DNA from: Wurfbainia villosa
Taxonomy: Eukaryota > Streptophyta > Magnoliopsida > Zingiberales > Zingiberaceae
Assembly: GCA_025175895.1 (NCBI GenBank)
Contig: CM045988.1
Span: 87,827,137-87,891,136, forward strand
DNA: 64,000 bases
Reading direction: 5' to 3'
Below are positions 34,856 through 47,336 of this stretch, piece after piece. The notes beneath the pieces were generated by a model. It was not told the origin of the DNA. It saw only the letters and a program-made list of their open reading frames with translations, and made no database searches. Both the position numbers and the translations under genes were made by a program. Numbering within the stretch: position 1 is the stretch's first letter; each line of letters starts with the position of its first letter.

Positions 34856-36412
34856 TGTTGGTGCAATCGACCCAGGTCACAATTGACCAGACTCGAGTTT
34901 GACTCGAGCGATATTTTGATGTTCGACAAAATGTATGACAATGTGATTGTCATGGGAAAGTCCAAGTCTGAGTACTTGGCATGAAAGTCCAAGTGGGGCA
35001 CTTGGCAATGGGAAAGTCCAAGTCATGGGTACTTGGCATGGAAAGTCCAAGCATGGGTCTTGGCAAGGGAAAGTCCAAGCTTGAGTCTTGGCAATTGGAA
35101 AGTCCAACATGGGTTGACATGGAAAGTTCAAGCATGGGTCTTGGCAAGGGAAAGTACAAGCTTGAGTCTTGGAAAATGGAAAGTTCGACATGGGATGGCA
35201 AGGAATGTCCAAGGGTTGATATTAGCAGCGTAAAGTCCAAGGGTGGAGTCTTGGTAGCATGAGTCCAATGGTTGACAGCGTAAAGTCCAAGCGATAGTCT
35301 TGGCAGTGTAAGTCTAATGTGCCTTGGCGGTATAGACCAACTTAGCATGACAATAACCGATAGAAGCACCAGAAGGCTAGCGTATGGATGAACAAGTCAT
35401 GGATGACTTGGAGGGATCCGATAGGCATGAGGTTGACGGAGGTGGCTAGAAGGCTTAGGTCTAGCCTAAGGGTGGTCTAGCAAGTATGAGGGCATCATAC
35501 TTGGGGTTAAATCTCATGGTTGAGGTTATCAATCGATTGGGGCTTTGGACCAGTCGATTAATCAAGTGTTTTGACACTTGGTAGCCGAGTTGACTCTTGG
35601 CAGTCGACTAAGATTATGAGCAGTCGACTGTCGTAAGTCGACTAGGGTTCGATTGCAACAAAATGCCTTGGCAGTCGACTGCCAGAATTGGGCAGTCAAC
35701 TGCCATGGAGGACAATCGACTGCTGGTCGGGATTGTGGGAGTAGAATGCTCGGTAGATGATTGGTCAGTCGGCTATGGCCCTGGCAGTCGACTGTCAGTG
35801 TAACCGTTGGCTTGAATGCTGATGTGGATTAAATCATTGTCTCACAACGGTACTGTTGGCAGTCGATTGGGACATTATGACAGTTGACTGCCAAGTGGAA
35901 ATCTAGGTCGTGAGGAGGCTTAAAAGGAGCTCAACGGGAGGGATTTCAGCAGCGATTTCTTGGGCAGTTTTGAGGTGATTTACTGGTGCAAATCAGGGTC
36001 TTCAAGCACGGTTCAAGCAATTAAACAAGCAAGCATTCAAAGCGCATTTGTAAAGTTTTCTTTACGTGTTTTATGTATTTCACTTGTAATTGCTTGTATT
36101 TCTTTTGTATTACTTTTGTAATCCTTGTAAGAGATTTCTTTGCCTCCGACTTGTTGTCGAGAAGGAGTGTTTTGGTTTAGTGGTGGTGTTTGCATCGCTA
36201 GAGCTCATTCGAGCTCAACCCGTGGAGTAGGAATCTTAAGGTTCTGAACCACGTTATATTTGTGCATATTGTGCTTGTGCTTGTGTATTTGTTTTTGTTA
36301 TTATATATTTCACTACATACAATAACACTTATAGTAGGTAGCCGAACGATTTTCATCTTCGATGAACTACGCGTTATTCACCCCCGCTCTAGCGGTCACC
36401 AACGTTCCTACA
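34856..36412 (+). repeat. Solo LTR of the TR-GAG-related family, perfect TSD
   Basis: 1557 bp from TGTTGGTGCAATCGACCC to TTCCTACA. It is flanked by a perfect 5-bp duplication gacaa (34851-34855 and 36413-36417), and no PBS or PPT is attached. It inserted into the 3' UTR next to the PPT of the minus TR-GAG element. Parts in order: a ccaag/cttgg array (34960-35330), a GTCGACTG cluster (35590-35880), the hairpin cattgtctcacaacg (35835-35849), and the leader with gtaagagatttctttgcc. Confidence 0.88.
34960..35330 (+). repeat. Array of gtccaag...cttggca dyad units
   Basis: About twelve degenerate 28-35-bp units of the type aaagtccaagcatgggtcttggcaaggg. Each has ccaag and cttgg facing each other. 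Homologous arrays occur at 42330-42600, 47560-47810, 60965-61330 and, inverted, at 41930-42090 and 48990-49140. Predicted frames over the array are repeat artefacts. Confidence 0.88.
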
Positions 36413-36417
36413 GACAA

Positions 36418-38186
36418 TACCTTTAAGTTAGGCTAACCCATAAGCCCAACTTGACTCTTCTTATGCCAAAGCATAATGAAGGTTTACCTAACTTAAACCT
36501 TTCATTTCTACCCCTTTGGGGTACATCAAAAAGTCTACCAAGATTTTTCATGTCTTATCTTCCAATGAGATCCTTCATTCTCCCCCTTGGTCCAAGACAC
36601 ATCATATATGCCTTCATTCCAATGGAAGGCAATTCTTCACTCTCCCCTTTTTAACATTCATCCATCATCCCTTGATGGAAAAACTCTCCCTAAAGGCATA
36701 CTCCCCCTTGATCATTGCACCAACAATGTCCTTAGAGAGTTCTTAAGCCTATAGGAAATCTATACCATCAAAAATAAGGGTAAAAGTTTAAACTTAAACT
36801 TTAACCTCTCTTAAACTTTGATCTTTACCCTAACTAACTCTCCAATTCAATTTCAATGAATATTTCACCCTTCCAATGCTTCTCTAAGCATATCATAGGG
36901 TTAGGAGTAGTTAGAGTACATAGGGGTGTTGATAACTAGCTAAACAAATTTTGGTCGATCAAAATCGGCATCAACAATCGACTGTGTAAGCAACCAATCG
37001 ACTTCCACTACCTCCAGTCGACTGCTCCATGAGGTAGTCGACTGATCTCTACAAATTGCAGAAATCAAATTTTCAAAATGAAATTTGAAAAATCATAAGT
37101 AATTATATGTTTTTTTGAAAAAAAACATGAAATTGCATACGTACATTACTTATGTCAAGTAAAATGGATGAAAAAATTTTTATATTAAAATACCCATTAT
37201 TTTGAAGGATTGATACAAAGTTCAAAATCATTGAAAACTTTAATATTTTTGCTTAACTTGTATCAACATTCTTAATTATGATTGCTATCAAAAGATAGAT
37301 TTCACCAAGGTTTTAAAATGATTTTCAAAATTTATTTTCAATCATGGTCTATGGGCTAAATGTACATGACTTGTACACTAACTTTCCTCATGATTTCTTC
37401 ATGTTATGTTATAAGTTTGAGTTCATATAGATGCATCATATGAGCACATTGAACTTACCTCATTTTCCTACCTCTTACATGTGTCTATGATGTATCAATA
37501 CACACACATGTCATCCTATAGATTTTGTCAGATGTGTATTTTGTTCTTCCCTAAATCTAAGGGTTCATGCATTATATCTAGGCATATTCATTTGTTTCCT
37601 TTATCTAGGATATCAAATAATGTCATTTGTCCTTAAATTCAATTTTAATAAATCTAATGCATGAATTATGATCATGACATAAGTGATTGTATAATTAAAA
37701 AATATTATCTAATGATTTATAATGTCATAGCTGATATAGATAAACCTAAGTATTAGCATGACATATTAAATAATCTAATTACTATCATGACATTTTAAAA
37801 GATCATATGAAACATGATGTCATGACATGAATTATGACAATTAAAGCATGACAAATATTATAAAGTAAAGGTATAAAAATATCTAAACCTTAAAATATAA
37901 TTTGCCATTTTCTAGAATTATACCCAATTTGTCATAATGACAATTTAATTCTTGAGTATGTCAAATCTCCAAATTTTGGCACACCATCCATCTAACTTAA
38001 TTGTGACAATTATGATAAATTTTTTAAACTTCATAATTTCTATGTGCACATCCTAAAATATTTTAGGATTAATTTCTTATCTCATTTCCAAGGTATCATA
38101 TTACCTTGAAAATATCGTAAAGTGTCAACTCTACCATGGTTAGGTTAACTACCCATCCATTTAAGGTTGACACACCCTAAACTCAT
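36418..38186 (-). other. 3' untranslated region of the minus TR-GAG element
   Basis: Non-coding stretch between gag and PPT. It includes ctcccccttgg/actcccccttg strings at 36580-36710 (G-rich on the minus strand, the repeated PPT-like motif) and a short GTCGACTG cluster at 36970-37045. The remainder is AT-rich. It corresponds to 45476-47322 of the plus element. There is no sign of pol. Confidence 0.65.
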
Positions 38187-40509
38187 TTAGTATGATGGAA
38201 TCACACTCCTAGGAACCCAAAACCGATTAAGGCTCCTTGGGTTATCACGATATTCACTAGGGATAACTTCCCTAGATACCTTCCTAATGACCCTCCTAGG
38301 CTTGGAAGCCTTGGTCATTTTGGTCTCACTAAGGTTAACCCTAGGGATATCCTCTCTTGTAACCTTTTTAGTGACTTTTATAAACTTCTTTAAAACCTGA
38401 GTCACTTGATTCTTGTCAAAGTAAACTCTAGGAATGACTTCCCTAGTAACCTTGACATTCCTAGTCCTAGTATTTGTTCCATAGTTAAATGGAACACTAT
38501 GGTAGGTAGTTATAGTTTTCTTCGACTTAGGTTTATAACTCAAACATTTCTTGTCCTTAGACGGTTCTTGCCTCCTCAATCTTGGGTTTTAACTACTAGA
38601 CCCTTTAATCGACTTTTCCATCCTATTAAGGATCTTTTCCAATTTCTCAAGTTTTGACCTCAAAACTTGATTTTTCTTTTCTATTTTTTCTAATTTTTGA
38701 ATTTTCATTCTCTTTTTGGGCATTCCTCTTCTTCCTAGGAATGTGCCTACCCTTCTTAGGGTTAATTCCTAGATTTTTGTTATCCTTAGGCAGGGTTGTC
38801 CTTGAAGTGATAACTTTAGAGTTGTCCTTAGGTCTAAATTCATGAGATTTTGCGCCTAAACAAAAATATTTGTTATTAGAATATTTTTTTATGATAAATT
38901 GCAAGTGCATTGAAATTTGATATATCATTAGCATGCTTCTTATCATTACATAAAGAAATAGCATTATTGAAATATACCTTAGGGTTTCCCTTAGCTCTCC
39001 CTACATATGAGTGTTGGGAGTATGGGGAATACAATCAAAGTCCCACATTGGTAAGACATGGAAAAGATCATGTGCTTATAAGAAAAAAAGATATCTCCAT
39101 TGGAATGAGGCCTTTTGGGTAAAACCCAAAAATAAAACCATGAGGGCTTAGACCCAAAGTGGACAATATCATACCATTGTGGAGATATGTGGAGCTTATA
39201 AGCACTAACAATTGGTATCAGAGCCATGGTCCATGTCAAGCCATGAACCTCGAACGAAGGAAGTTGAGCTCCCACGTCCGGATCAAGAGAACCAGACATC
39301 AGGAAGGAAGTCTAGTTGGGTCGGGGGGACCGAACAACTGGCAGGAAGTCCTGGTGGGTTGAAGATCGGACATCAAGCAGAGAAAATCCTTCGAGGAGGG
39401 ATAGGCTTGAGGGGGGGCCCAATGTGGTCCTTCGTTTGAGGGGGGGATTGTTGGGAGTATGGGGAATACAATCAAAGTCCCACATTGGTAAGACATGGAA
39501 AAGATCATGTGCTTATAAGAAAAAAAGATATCTCCATTGGAATGAGGCCTTTTGGGTAAAACCCAAAAATAAAACCATGAGGGCTTAGACCCAAAGTGGA
39601 CAATATCATACCATTGTGGAGATATGTGGAGCTTATAAGCACTAACAATGAGCTCTCTCCCTTGTCCTTTCTAGGGTGACTCCCCCTCATATATTGGCTT
39701 CGATAATGCCCCTTTTGTTTGTATTTGAAACACACTATGTGCTCCTTGCTCTTGTGAATTGGGTCTCCAGCTTCCTTGACTTTTTCCTTCTCCATTGGCA
39801 CTATTTGAATTTTCTTCTTAACCAATTTTGGACATTTACTCTTGTAATGCCCTTTTCCCCTACACTCAAAGCAAATTATGTAATCTTTATTTTTACAAAT
39901 TGCATTTGAGTTACCTATAGAGGAATCTTGGATGGTAGGAGAATCATGAGTTTGTTCTTCTTTTCTCCCAGATATGGAGGGTTCCTCCATTTGCTCTTGT
40001 TCCGACATTGAATCTCTAACGGCCCCCTCACTCCTAAGGGTGGAGGCTTCCTCCAACTCTTCTACCTCTTCTTCTTCGGATGTTGAGCATCTCTCAACTT
40101 TCAAATCTCTAAAAGTTTGGGATGATGATGGACTTTCTTCTTTCTCGGGCTCGTCATCATCCGGTAAAGGTTCTTCATGGAACTTGACCATGTTGTTCCA
40201 TAAATCCCTTGCATCCTTATAACCACCTATCTTGGACAAAATATCATTAGGTATTAAACTAACCAATATTTTTCCTACCTTATTATTGGTCTCAGACTTT
40301 TTAAGTTGCTCCTCAGTCCATCTCTTCTTCTTAAGAAATCCACCCTTCTTACCCTTTGGAGCTTCGAATCCATCTATCAAAATAAACCAATCTTCTATAT
40401 TATACATTAAAAAGTACTCCATCCTATCTTTTTAATACCCGAAATTCTCGCGGTCAAAGACGGGTGGAATTAGGATGTTGTAGCCTAGTCCATCGTTGAG
40501 TAGCTCCAT
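38187..40509 (-). pseudogene. Gag of the minus TR-GAG element, interrupted by TRIM1
   Basis: Minus-strand reading: ATG at 40509 gives MELLNDGLGYN. A TAA lies between that start and the next in-frame ATG at 40422, which begins MEYFLMYNIEDWFILIDGFE. The frame is then open to the TRIM insertion at 39652. It contains a capsid-like helical part (LIPNDILSKIGGYKDARDLW), a long acidic linker, and two zinc knuckles: CFECRGKGHYKSKC is canonical, while CFKYKQKGHYRSQY has lost two cysteines. Past the TRIM the coding region resumes (LGAKSHEFRPKDNSK, NPKKGRHIPRKK) and ends with repeated basic VTREVIPR-type motifs at 38190. The plus-strand homologue at 43838-45468 shows the same order. Confidence 0.85.
39012..39647 (+). 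mobile_element. TRIM1, terminal-repeat retrotransposon in miniature
   Basis: 636 bp in total. The two 199-bp LTRs (39012-39210 and 39449-39647) start TGTTGGGAGTATGG and end CACTAACA, and I see no difference between them. The PBS TGGTATCAGAGCC is at 39213-39225 and a G-rich PPT (ttgagggggggat) at 39436-39448. A perfect 5-bp target-site duplication atgag (39007-39011 and 39648-39652) flanks it. It has no coding capacity and must use proteins from other elements. It interrupts the gag of the minus TR-GAG element. Confidence 0.93.
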
Positions 40510-40570
40510 TGTCATCTTCAACTCCTCTAGTGCTTGCTCTCACGGCAGTTAGTCCTTGAAGAGCGACCTC

Positions 40571-40582
40571 ACTTTGATACCA
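40571..40582 (-). other. PBS of the minus TR-GAG element
   Basis: actttgatacca reads TGGTATCAAAGT on the minus strand, a one- or two-base variant of the initiator Met tRNA site, two bases from the LTR edge at 40585. Confidence 0.78.
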
Positions 40583-42090
40583 CTTGTTGGGGACTGGTTG
40601 GTGCGCTAGAGGGGGTGAATAGCAATGATCGATTTCTTCGTTCGATTTCTTTCACATGTTCTTGTCTACAAAACATTGGCACAACGAAATATAAAAAAAT
40701 AATAAAATAACACAACACAATCACAACACCAAGTTTTTACGTGGTTCGGAACCCTAGTTTCTACTTCATGGTCAAGCTCTAGTGATCTACACTCACTAAA
40801 ATCTCACCTTCTCAATAGACATTAGAGATGAAGAGACCTCGTACAATATGAAGCTTACAACAAGGAAACACCAAATACAAGTAAATACAATAGCAAATGA
40901 AAGAAACAAGTAAAACCACTTTACAAAAATGAAATATCGCTACATTAACAACCCCCCTATGACTGCCCCACACTTTTAAGAGAGAGGTAAATCAGGAATC
41001 TACATTGGGAAATACATGGGCAAGGGGCACTCCCGGTGAATGAAAACACTTTATAAGATTGAACTTTTGATTGTTTGTTGATGCGGTTTCTTTGATTGGA
41101 AGGTCTGGATTACATTAGCAAATCCCCTACCAAATCACCAAGAATCGACTTCTTCATCCTCCAACGAAGTCTTCTAAACTTGCAACTCGAGCTGATTTTT
41201 GTCTAGCAGTCGACTGGCCTTACCGATCAGTCGATTGGGCACTGTGTCATTATCTCACAACGGATTAGTCTACATCAGAAAAATACCCAATTAGTTGACT
41301 ACCCTGACCAGTAGTCGACTGTCATAGCCATCAGTCAACTGTCATGGGCCAGCAGTCAACTCTAAAATATTCGATGTATATCCACTTAAGGTCAGTCAAC
41401 TACTCAACCCTAGCAATCAACTGCCAGTGACCAATTGACTGGTGCAAGCCACCAGTCGACTACCAGAGTCATAGGTCAGCAGTCGAGCCTCAGTCGACTA
41501 CTCAACTAGTCAATTGGGTCATAACCTCAGTTGACTGCCATGAGTCAACTGAGCTCTCGAGTGTTAAGCACTCGACTAGTCGACTGACCAATGTCATTAG
41601 TCGATTGGTATACTCAAAATTGATGTTTAACCCAAGCATGATCCCCTCATACTTGATATTCATCCTAGGCCTAGACCTAAGCCTTCAAGCCACCTCCATC
41701 AGCCTCACACTCTCAGGGTCCATCCGAGTTCTTCATGACTCCTTCACCCTCGCGCTAGCCTTCAAGTGCTTACATCGGCTTCGTCATGCCATCAGGTACC
41801 CTTAGCCTAGACCTAAGCCTTCAAGTCAATTCCATTGGTCTCAATCCCTTGGTTCGAGTCCACGACTCTTCACCCTTAGCCCTAACCTTCAAGTACTTCC
41901 ATCAGCTTTGTCATGCTAACGGGTCTACCTTTGCTAAGAGGTCGCGTCTTCGGGACTTCTCCATTGTCGAGTCTCTAAACTTGGACTTTTGTCGCCAAAA
42001 CTACGCCCTTGGACTTACACGACCGAGACTATGCACTTGGACTTTTCCCTTTGCTAAATATTCATACTTGGACTTTCGCCACCAAGACTA

Positions 42091-43724
42091 TATTGGTGCA
42101 ATTGTCCCAAGTCACAATTGACCAGACTCAAGTGGGACTCGAGTAAGGTTTTGATGTTTGATAATGGGTTTACAATGATTTTAACCATTGTTTGACAATA
42201 TGGTTTAACCATATGACAAGTGAATGTTTGGGATATCCAAGGTTATATGGGGGATATTGTTAAGAGATGATTATTGGAGCAATCGACCTTAGGTCAAGAG
42301 TGACCTAGCTCGAGTGAGACTCGAGTGGAAGTCCAAGTTTGGAGACTTGACAATGGAAAAGTCCAAGTATGGATACTTGGCAAGGAAAAGTCCAAGAGTG
42401 AAGTCTTAGAAAGGGAAAGTCCAAGTATGAATACTTGGCAATGAAAAAATCTAAGGGTGTAGTCTTGACAATTAAAGTCCAAATATGGATATTTGGCAAA
42501 GGAAAAGACCAAGGGTGTAGTCTTGGTCGTGTAAGTCCAAGTGTGTAGTCTAGGCAGTGTACGTGTAAGTCCAAGTGTGTAGTCTCAGCGGCATAAGACC
42601 TGAAGGCATGACTTAGCATATGGAAACACCTGAAGGCTAGCGCAAAGGGTGAATGAGTCGTAGAGGACTTGGATGGACCCTGAGGGTGTGAGGCTAATAG
42701 AGGAGGCTAGAAGGCTTAGGTCTAGGCTAAGGGTGGTTGATCAAGTATGAGGAGATCATTCTTAGGTTAAATCTCATGTTTGAGGTGCATCAGTCAATTG
42801 GAGGATTTGCCTAGTCGACTAGCCTAATGTGGCCAACTCCCACTGTGGGACTCGATTTTTCAGACTAGGTGCTCGGCACTGTATGACTCGGGAAAAAATC
42901 AAGGTGCTCAACAATCGACTGCTAAGGAAAAGCAATCGATTGGTGGTCGAGCGAGGGTAAGTCTAATTGTGCAACTTGGTACTGTGGTGTCCAACAGCAG
43001 TCGACTGCCCGTAGGTAGTCGGGAAGTCTAAAGGGTGGTCAGGCGATGTGAGAAATAGTAGCTTCGACAAGCAGTCGACTGTTATGGTAGAGCAGTTGAT
43101 TGGAGGCTTGACAGCGGCAAGTCAGAAGCAAGGTGCACTCAACAAGTGCCTCATCTCTAGGACTCAATCGAGGCAGCAGCTCGACTGGAGAAACGACCGT
43201 TGAGCAGTAAAGGTCGAAAATCAACCCGATACTATGCTATAAGAGGATCTCGATGGGGAGACTTCGACATCAGTTCTTAGATATTTGGAAGGAGAATTGT
43301 TGCTGCATTCCAAACTTTTCAAGGCATCGCCAACAAGAAAGCAAAGCGATCAAAAGCCCTTTGTTGTAAAGGTTTATTTGCATTTTATATTTCACTTTAT
43401 ACTTGTATTTTGGTACTATATTTATTGTAAACATTTGTAAAAGGTTTCTCCACCTCCGATCTCATATTGAGAAGGAGAAGTTTGTTAGTGGTGGTGTGCA
43501 TCACTAGAGCTCATTCTAGAGCTCTACCGTGGTGTAAGAACTAGGGTTCCGAACCACGTTAAATCGATATTGTGTGTATGTTGTGATTGTGAGTTGTTGT
43601 TTGTATTTGTATTTCGTCGCTAACCATTTGTAGACAGGCATGAAACAATCACGACGAGAGAGATAGAGAGAAATCGAGGATTGCTATTCACCCTCCCCCC
43701 CTAGCGCACCAATCGATCCCAACA
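42091..43724 (+). repeat. 5' LTR of the plus TR-GAG element
   Basis: 1634 bp, starting TATTGGTGCAATTG (TG changed to TA) and ending TCCCAACA. It contains the ccaag/cttgg array (42330-42600), GTCGACTG words (42920-43200), a TATA-like ctataagagg at 43238 and the leader with gtaaaaggtttctccacctcc. Confidence 0.85.
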
Positions 43725-43726
43725 AT

Positions 43727-43738
43727 TGGTATTATAGT
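43727..43738 (+). other. Degenerate PBS of the plus TR-GAG element
   Basis: tggtattatagt after the LTR end. It retains TGGTAT of the usual site but differs in the second half. Confidence 0.6.
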
Positions 43739-43837
43739 TAGCTCGCTTGCTTGGAAGACCTATAGTGGTATCAGCAAGGCCACTCTTCAAGGACTAACTG
43801 CCGGAAGAAGCACAAGCGCTAGAGGTTGAAGAGAAGA

Positions 43838-45468
43838 ATGGAGTTGCTCAACGATGGACTAGGCTATGACATCAACACTCCTCTTCCCTACGGATTCTAC
43901 GAACTAGAGAGATTCAATATATGGGCGGCAAGGATTGAAACGTTCCTTCAAATGGAAATTGAAGATTGGATCATCTTGAAGTGAGGATTTGAAGCCCCTA
44001 TGGACAAGAAGGGAAGAGTTTTAAAAATCAAGAAATATACCAAGAAGCAACACCGAAAATTTAAGATCGATTTTAAGGTAACAAAATTTTTAATTAAATT
44101 GATTCCTGATGAGATTTTGTACAAGTTAGGGGATTATAAGGATGCCAAGGGGCTATGGAGCAAATTGGCAAAATTTCACAAAAAGCCTTCATCGGCCCAA
44201 TCCCAAAGTACGGATGATGACAAGCCTGAAGAAGAATCCAAGGAGGAAGAATGCTCCTCCTCTCAAGAGCATGAAGTTTTAGAAGTTGAGAGATGCTCAA
44301 CATCCGAGGAAGAGGAAGTCTCAGAAGCGTCCACTTCAAGGATTGAGAGGGAGAAGAGCAGGCAACTGACACCGGAGAAAGTGCAAGAGGAGCCATCTAC
44401 CTCTAGGAGTCATGAAGGACTAGACCAAACTTCCTCTGCCAAGCTAGGTAACTCAAATGCATGCATTAGAAATAAAAATCATATTGTGTACTTTGAGTGT
44501 AGGGAGTGAGGGCACTACAAGAGTAAGTGTCCTAAATTGATCAAGAAGAAAGCTCAATCGACACCAAAATAGAAGGAGACTAGAGCCCAAATATGCAAAA
44601 ACAAGGAGCACATTGTGTGCTTCAAATGCCAACAAAAAGGGCACTACCAGAGCCAATATCCGAGGGGGAGTCACCCTAAGAAGGACAAGCGAGAGAGCTC
44701 GAATGTAAGGGAAGCTTCTAAGGCTATGGTAACAGTTAATAATGCACTTTTAAATTTTAAGGTCAAGAAGCATGTTAGGAATGATTTTAATGCACTTGCA
44801 ATTATTCATGATCAAAAGCATGCTAGAAATAAATATTTTTACTTAGTTGCTCAACATTGCAATATTAGACCTAAGGATAACTCTAGGACTACCCTACCTA
44901 AGGACAAAAAGGATAGGAAGGTAGAAAAACTAGGCATTAATCCTAAGAAGACTAGACACATGCCTAGGAAGAGGAGTTCCCGAAAGAAGAATGAAAATTC
45001 AAAAATTGTGAAATTAGAAATTGAAAATCAAGCTTGAGAAAATGAAAAAAAATCCTTAAGAAAATGGAAAATATAATTCAAGGGTCAAATAGGAAAACTC
45101 TAGGTTCTATGAGGCAAGACTTACCTAAGGATAAGAAGGGTTTTAGTCACAAACCTAAGTTCAAGGTAGATAAGCCTACCTATCATAACGTTCCATTTAA
45201 CTATGGAACAAATACTAGGTTTAGGAAAACCACAGTCACAAGGGAAGCCATCCCTAGTGTTGACTATGGTAGATGTCTAGTGGCTAAGGTTTTAAAGAAA
45301 TCTAGGAAAATCACTAACAAGGTTACAAGAAAAGTTATCCCTAGGATTAATCTTGAAAAGACCAAAATGACCGAGGCTTCCAAGCCTAGAAGGGTTATTA
45401 GGAAGGTACTCAGGGAAGTTATCCCTAGTGAGCGCCTTGTAATTAAACCCAATGAGCTCCAATAGATA
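43838..45468 (+). pseudogene. Gag of the plus TR-GAG element, broken
   Basis: ATG at 43838 begins MELLNDGLGYDINTPLPYGF and runs to a TGA at 43982. The same frame then continues as GFEAPMDKKGRVLKIKKYT, with LIPDEILYKLGDYKDAKGLW and an acidic linker, to a TGA at 44507 inside the first zinc knuckle (YFECRE, stop, GHYKSKC). A TAG follows near 44570, then a second knuckle CFKCQQKGHYQSQY whose last Cys is Tyr. The basic region (GINPKKTRHMPRKR) ends at 45037. After a frameshift, 45064-45465 carries VTREAIPSV / VTRKVIPRI repeats. It is the orthologous gag of the minus element and clearly not translatable as one protein now. Confidence 0.85.
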
Positions 45469-45475
45469 TTGGATT

Positions 45476-47322
45476 CTTAGGAGAGTGATTCCATCACACT
45501 AAATGGGGTTAGGATGTGTCAAACTTGATTGGATAGGTAGTTAACCTAATCATGGTAGAGTTGACACTTTAGGACATTTTCAAGGTAATGTAATACCTTA
45601 GAAATGAGATTAGAAATTTATCCTAAAAGATTTTAGGATGTGCCAATAGAAATTATAAAGTTTAAAAAATTAATCAAAATTGACACAATTAACTTTTAGA
45701 GTAAAAGTGTGTCATTTTGGATTTTGCCACACTTGAGGGATTTAAGGTCATTATGGCAAATTGATATTTTAGAAAATAGAAATTAGAATTAAAATTTAGG
45801 TATTCTTATACCTTAATATTATATATTTATCATGTTTTGTTTGTCATATGTCATGTAATGACATCATACTTAATACGATCATTTTATAATGACATGATAA
45901 TACTTAAGTTAATTGTGACATGCTTGCACTTAGGTCTATCTTTATACCATGTCATCATGAATCATGTGCAAATGCTTTATACATGCAAATCATCTATGTC
46001 ATGATCATATTCATGCATTTAGGGTAATAAAATCGAACTTAAGGACAATGACATTGATTTGAAGTCCTAGATAAAGGAATCAAATCGGATATGCCTAGAT
46101 ATAATGCATGAACCCTTAGATTTAGGGAAGAACAAAATTCACATCCCACAAAAACTCAGAGGAAGAAATGTGTGTGTATTGATACATCATAGACACATGT
46201 GAGATGTTAGGAAAATAAGTTAAGTTCATGTGCTTATATGCTACATCAATATAAAATTAGAACTCATTCAATCATATACATGAATAATGAGGAAAACTAA
46301 TGTATAAGTCGTGTGCATTGAACCCATTGACCATGATTCAATATAAGGTTTTGAAATCATTTTAAAAAATCTTGATGAAGCATATCTTTTGATAGCAATC
46401 ACCATTGATGAGATTGACACAAAGTTAAGCAAAACATTGAAGTTTTTCAATGCTTTTGAACTTTGTATCACTCTTTGAATTTAATGGGTATTTTTAATAT
46501 AAAATTATTTTTCACCCATTGTATGTAGTATAAGTAATGTGTTTGTGAAATTTCACGATTTTTTAAAAACTATAGAATTACTTATGCATTTCTAAATTTC
46601 ATTTTTGGAAACTATTTTTTTCAAATTGTAGAAACCAATCTACTGTCGCTTTGGGCAGTCGATTGATGGTGTACAGTTGACTGGTTACTGACCTAGTCGA
46701 CTTCTCGTATTGATTTCGACTGAGCAAGGTTTGTTTAGTCATTTATCAGTACTCCTAGGCTACTCTAACTACTCCTAACCCTAGGATATGCTTTGGAAAG
46801 CATTCGAAGGGTAAAAAATCCAGTGAAACTGAATAGGAGAGTCATTTAAGGTGAAAATCGAACTTTAAGGTGTATGAAAGTTCAAGTTTAAATTTTTGCC
46901 CTTATTTTTGATTATTTAGATCTCCTATAGGCTTAGGAACTTTCCAAGGACAATGTTGGTGCAATGGTCAAGGGGGAGTAAACCTTTGAGGGGAGTGTGT
47001 TCATCAAGGGATAATGAATGCATTTTTGACCAAAGGGGGAGAAGTGAAAAATACATTTCATTTAGTGATAGAGATTGTATCACTAGAGAGAATGAAGGCA
47101 TTTAGGATGATTTTGGACCAAGGAGGAGAATGTAGGATCTCATTGGAGATGTGATATTGGAAAACCTTGGTAAGCTTTTTTATGTATTCTAAAGGGAGAG
47201 AAGTGAGGGTTTAAGTTAGGTAAACCTTCATTATGCTTTGGCACAAGGAGTCCAAGTTTAGATATTTGGCAAGGGAAGTTGGGCTTATGGGTTAGTCTAA
47301 CTTAAAGGTGTTGTCAAACATC
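45476..47322 (+). other. 3' untranslated region of the plus TR-GAG element
   Basis: Non-coding. AT-rich until about 46900, with a few GTCGACTG-type words at 46655-46725. Then a run of G-rich PPT-like strings follows (aagggggagtaaacc at 46970, aaagggggagaag at 47033 and others), resembling the Sirevirus pattern. No pol sequence. Confidence 0.65.
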
Positions 47323-47336
47323 AAAAAGGAAAAGAT
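47323..47336 (+). other. PPT of the plus TR-GAG element
   Basis: aaaaaggaaaagat immediately precedes TGTTGGTGTAATC, the start of the 3' LTR. Confidence 0.8.

Noticed and set aside
34981..35369. Open frames on both strands rich in repeated Leu/Asp/Phe or Lys/Val/Ser words
   Set aside because: Translation of the ccaag/cttgg array in LTRs; the same happens at 42294-42619, 47522-47854 and 60923-61357.
39012..39647. Possible Cassandra-type TRIM carrying a 5S rRNA promoter
   Set aside because: I find no 5S rRNA internal control region in the 199-bp LTR; it is a TRIM of another family.
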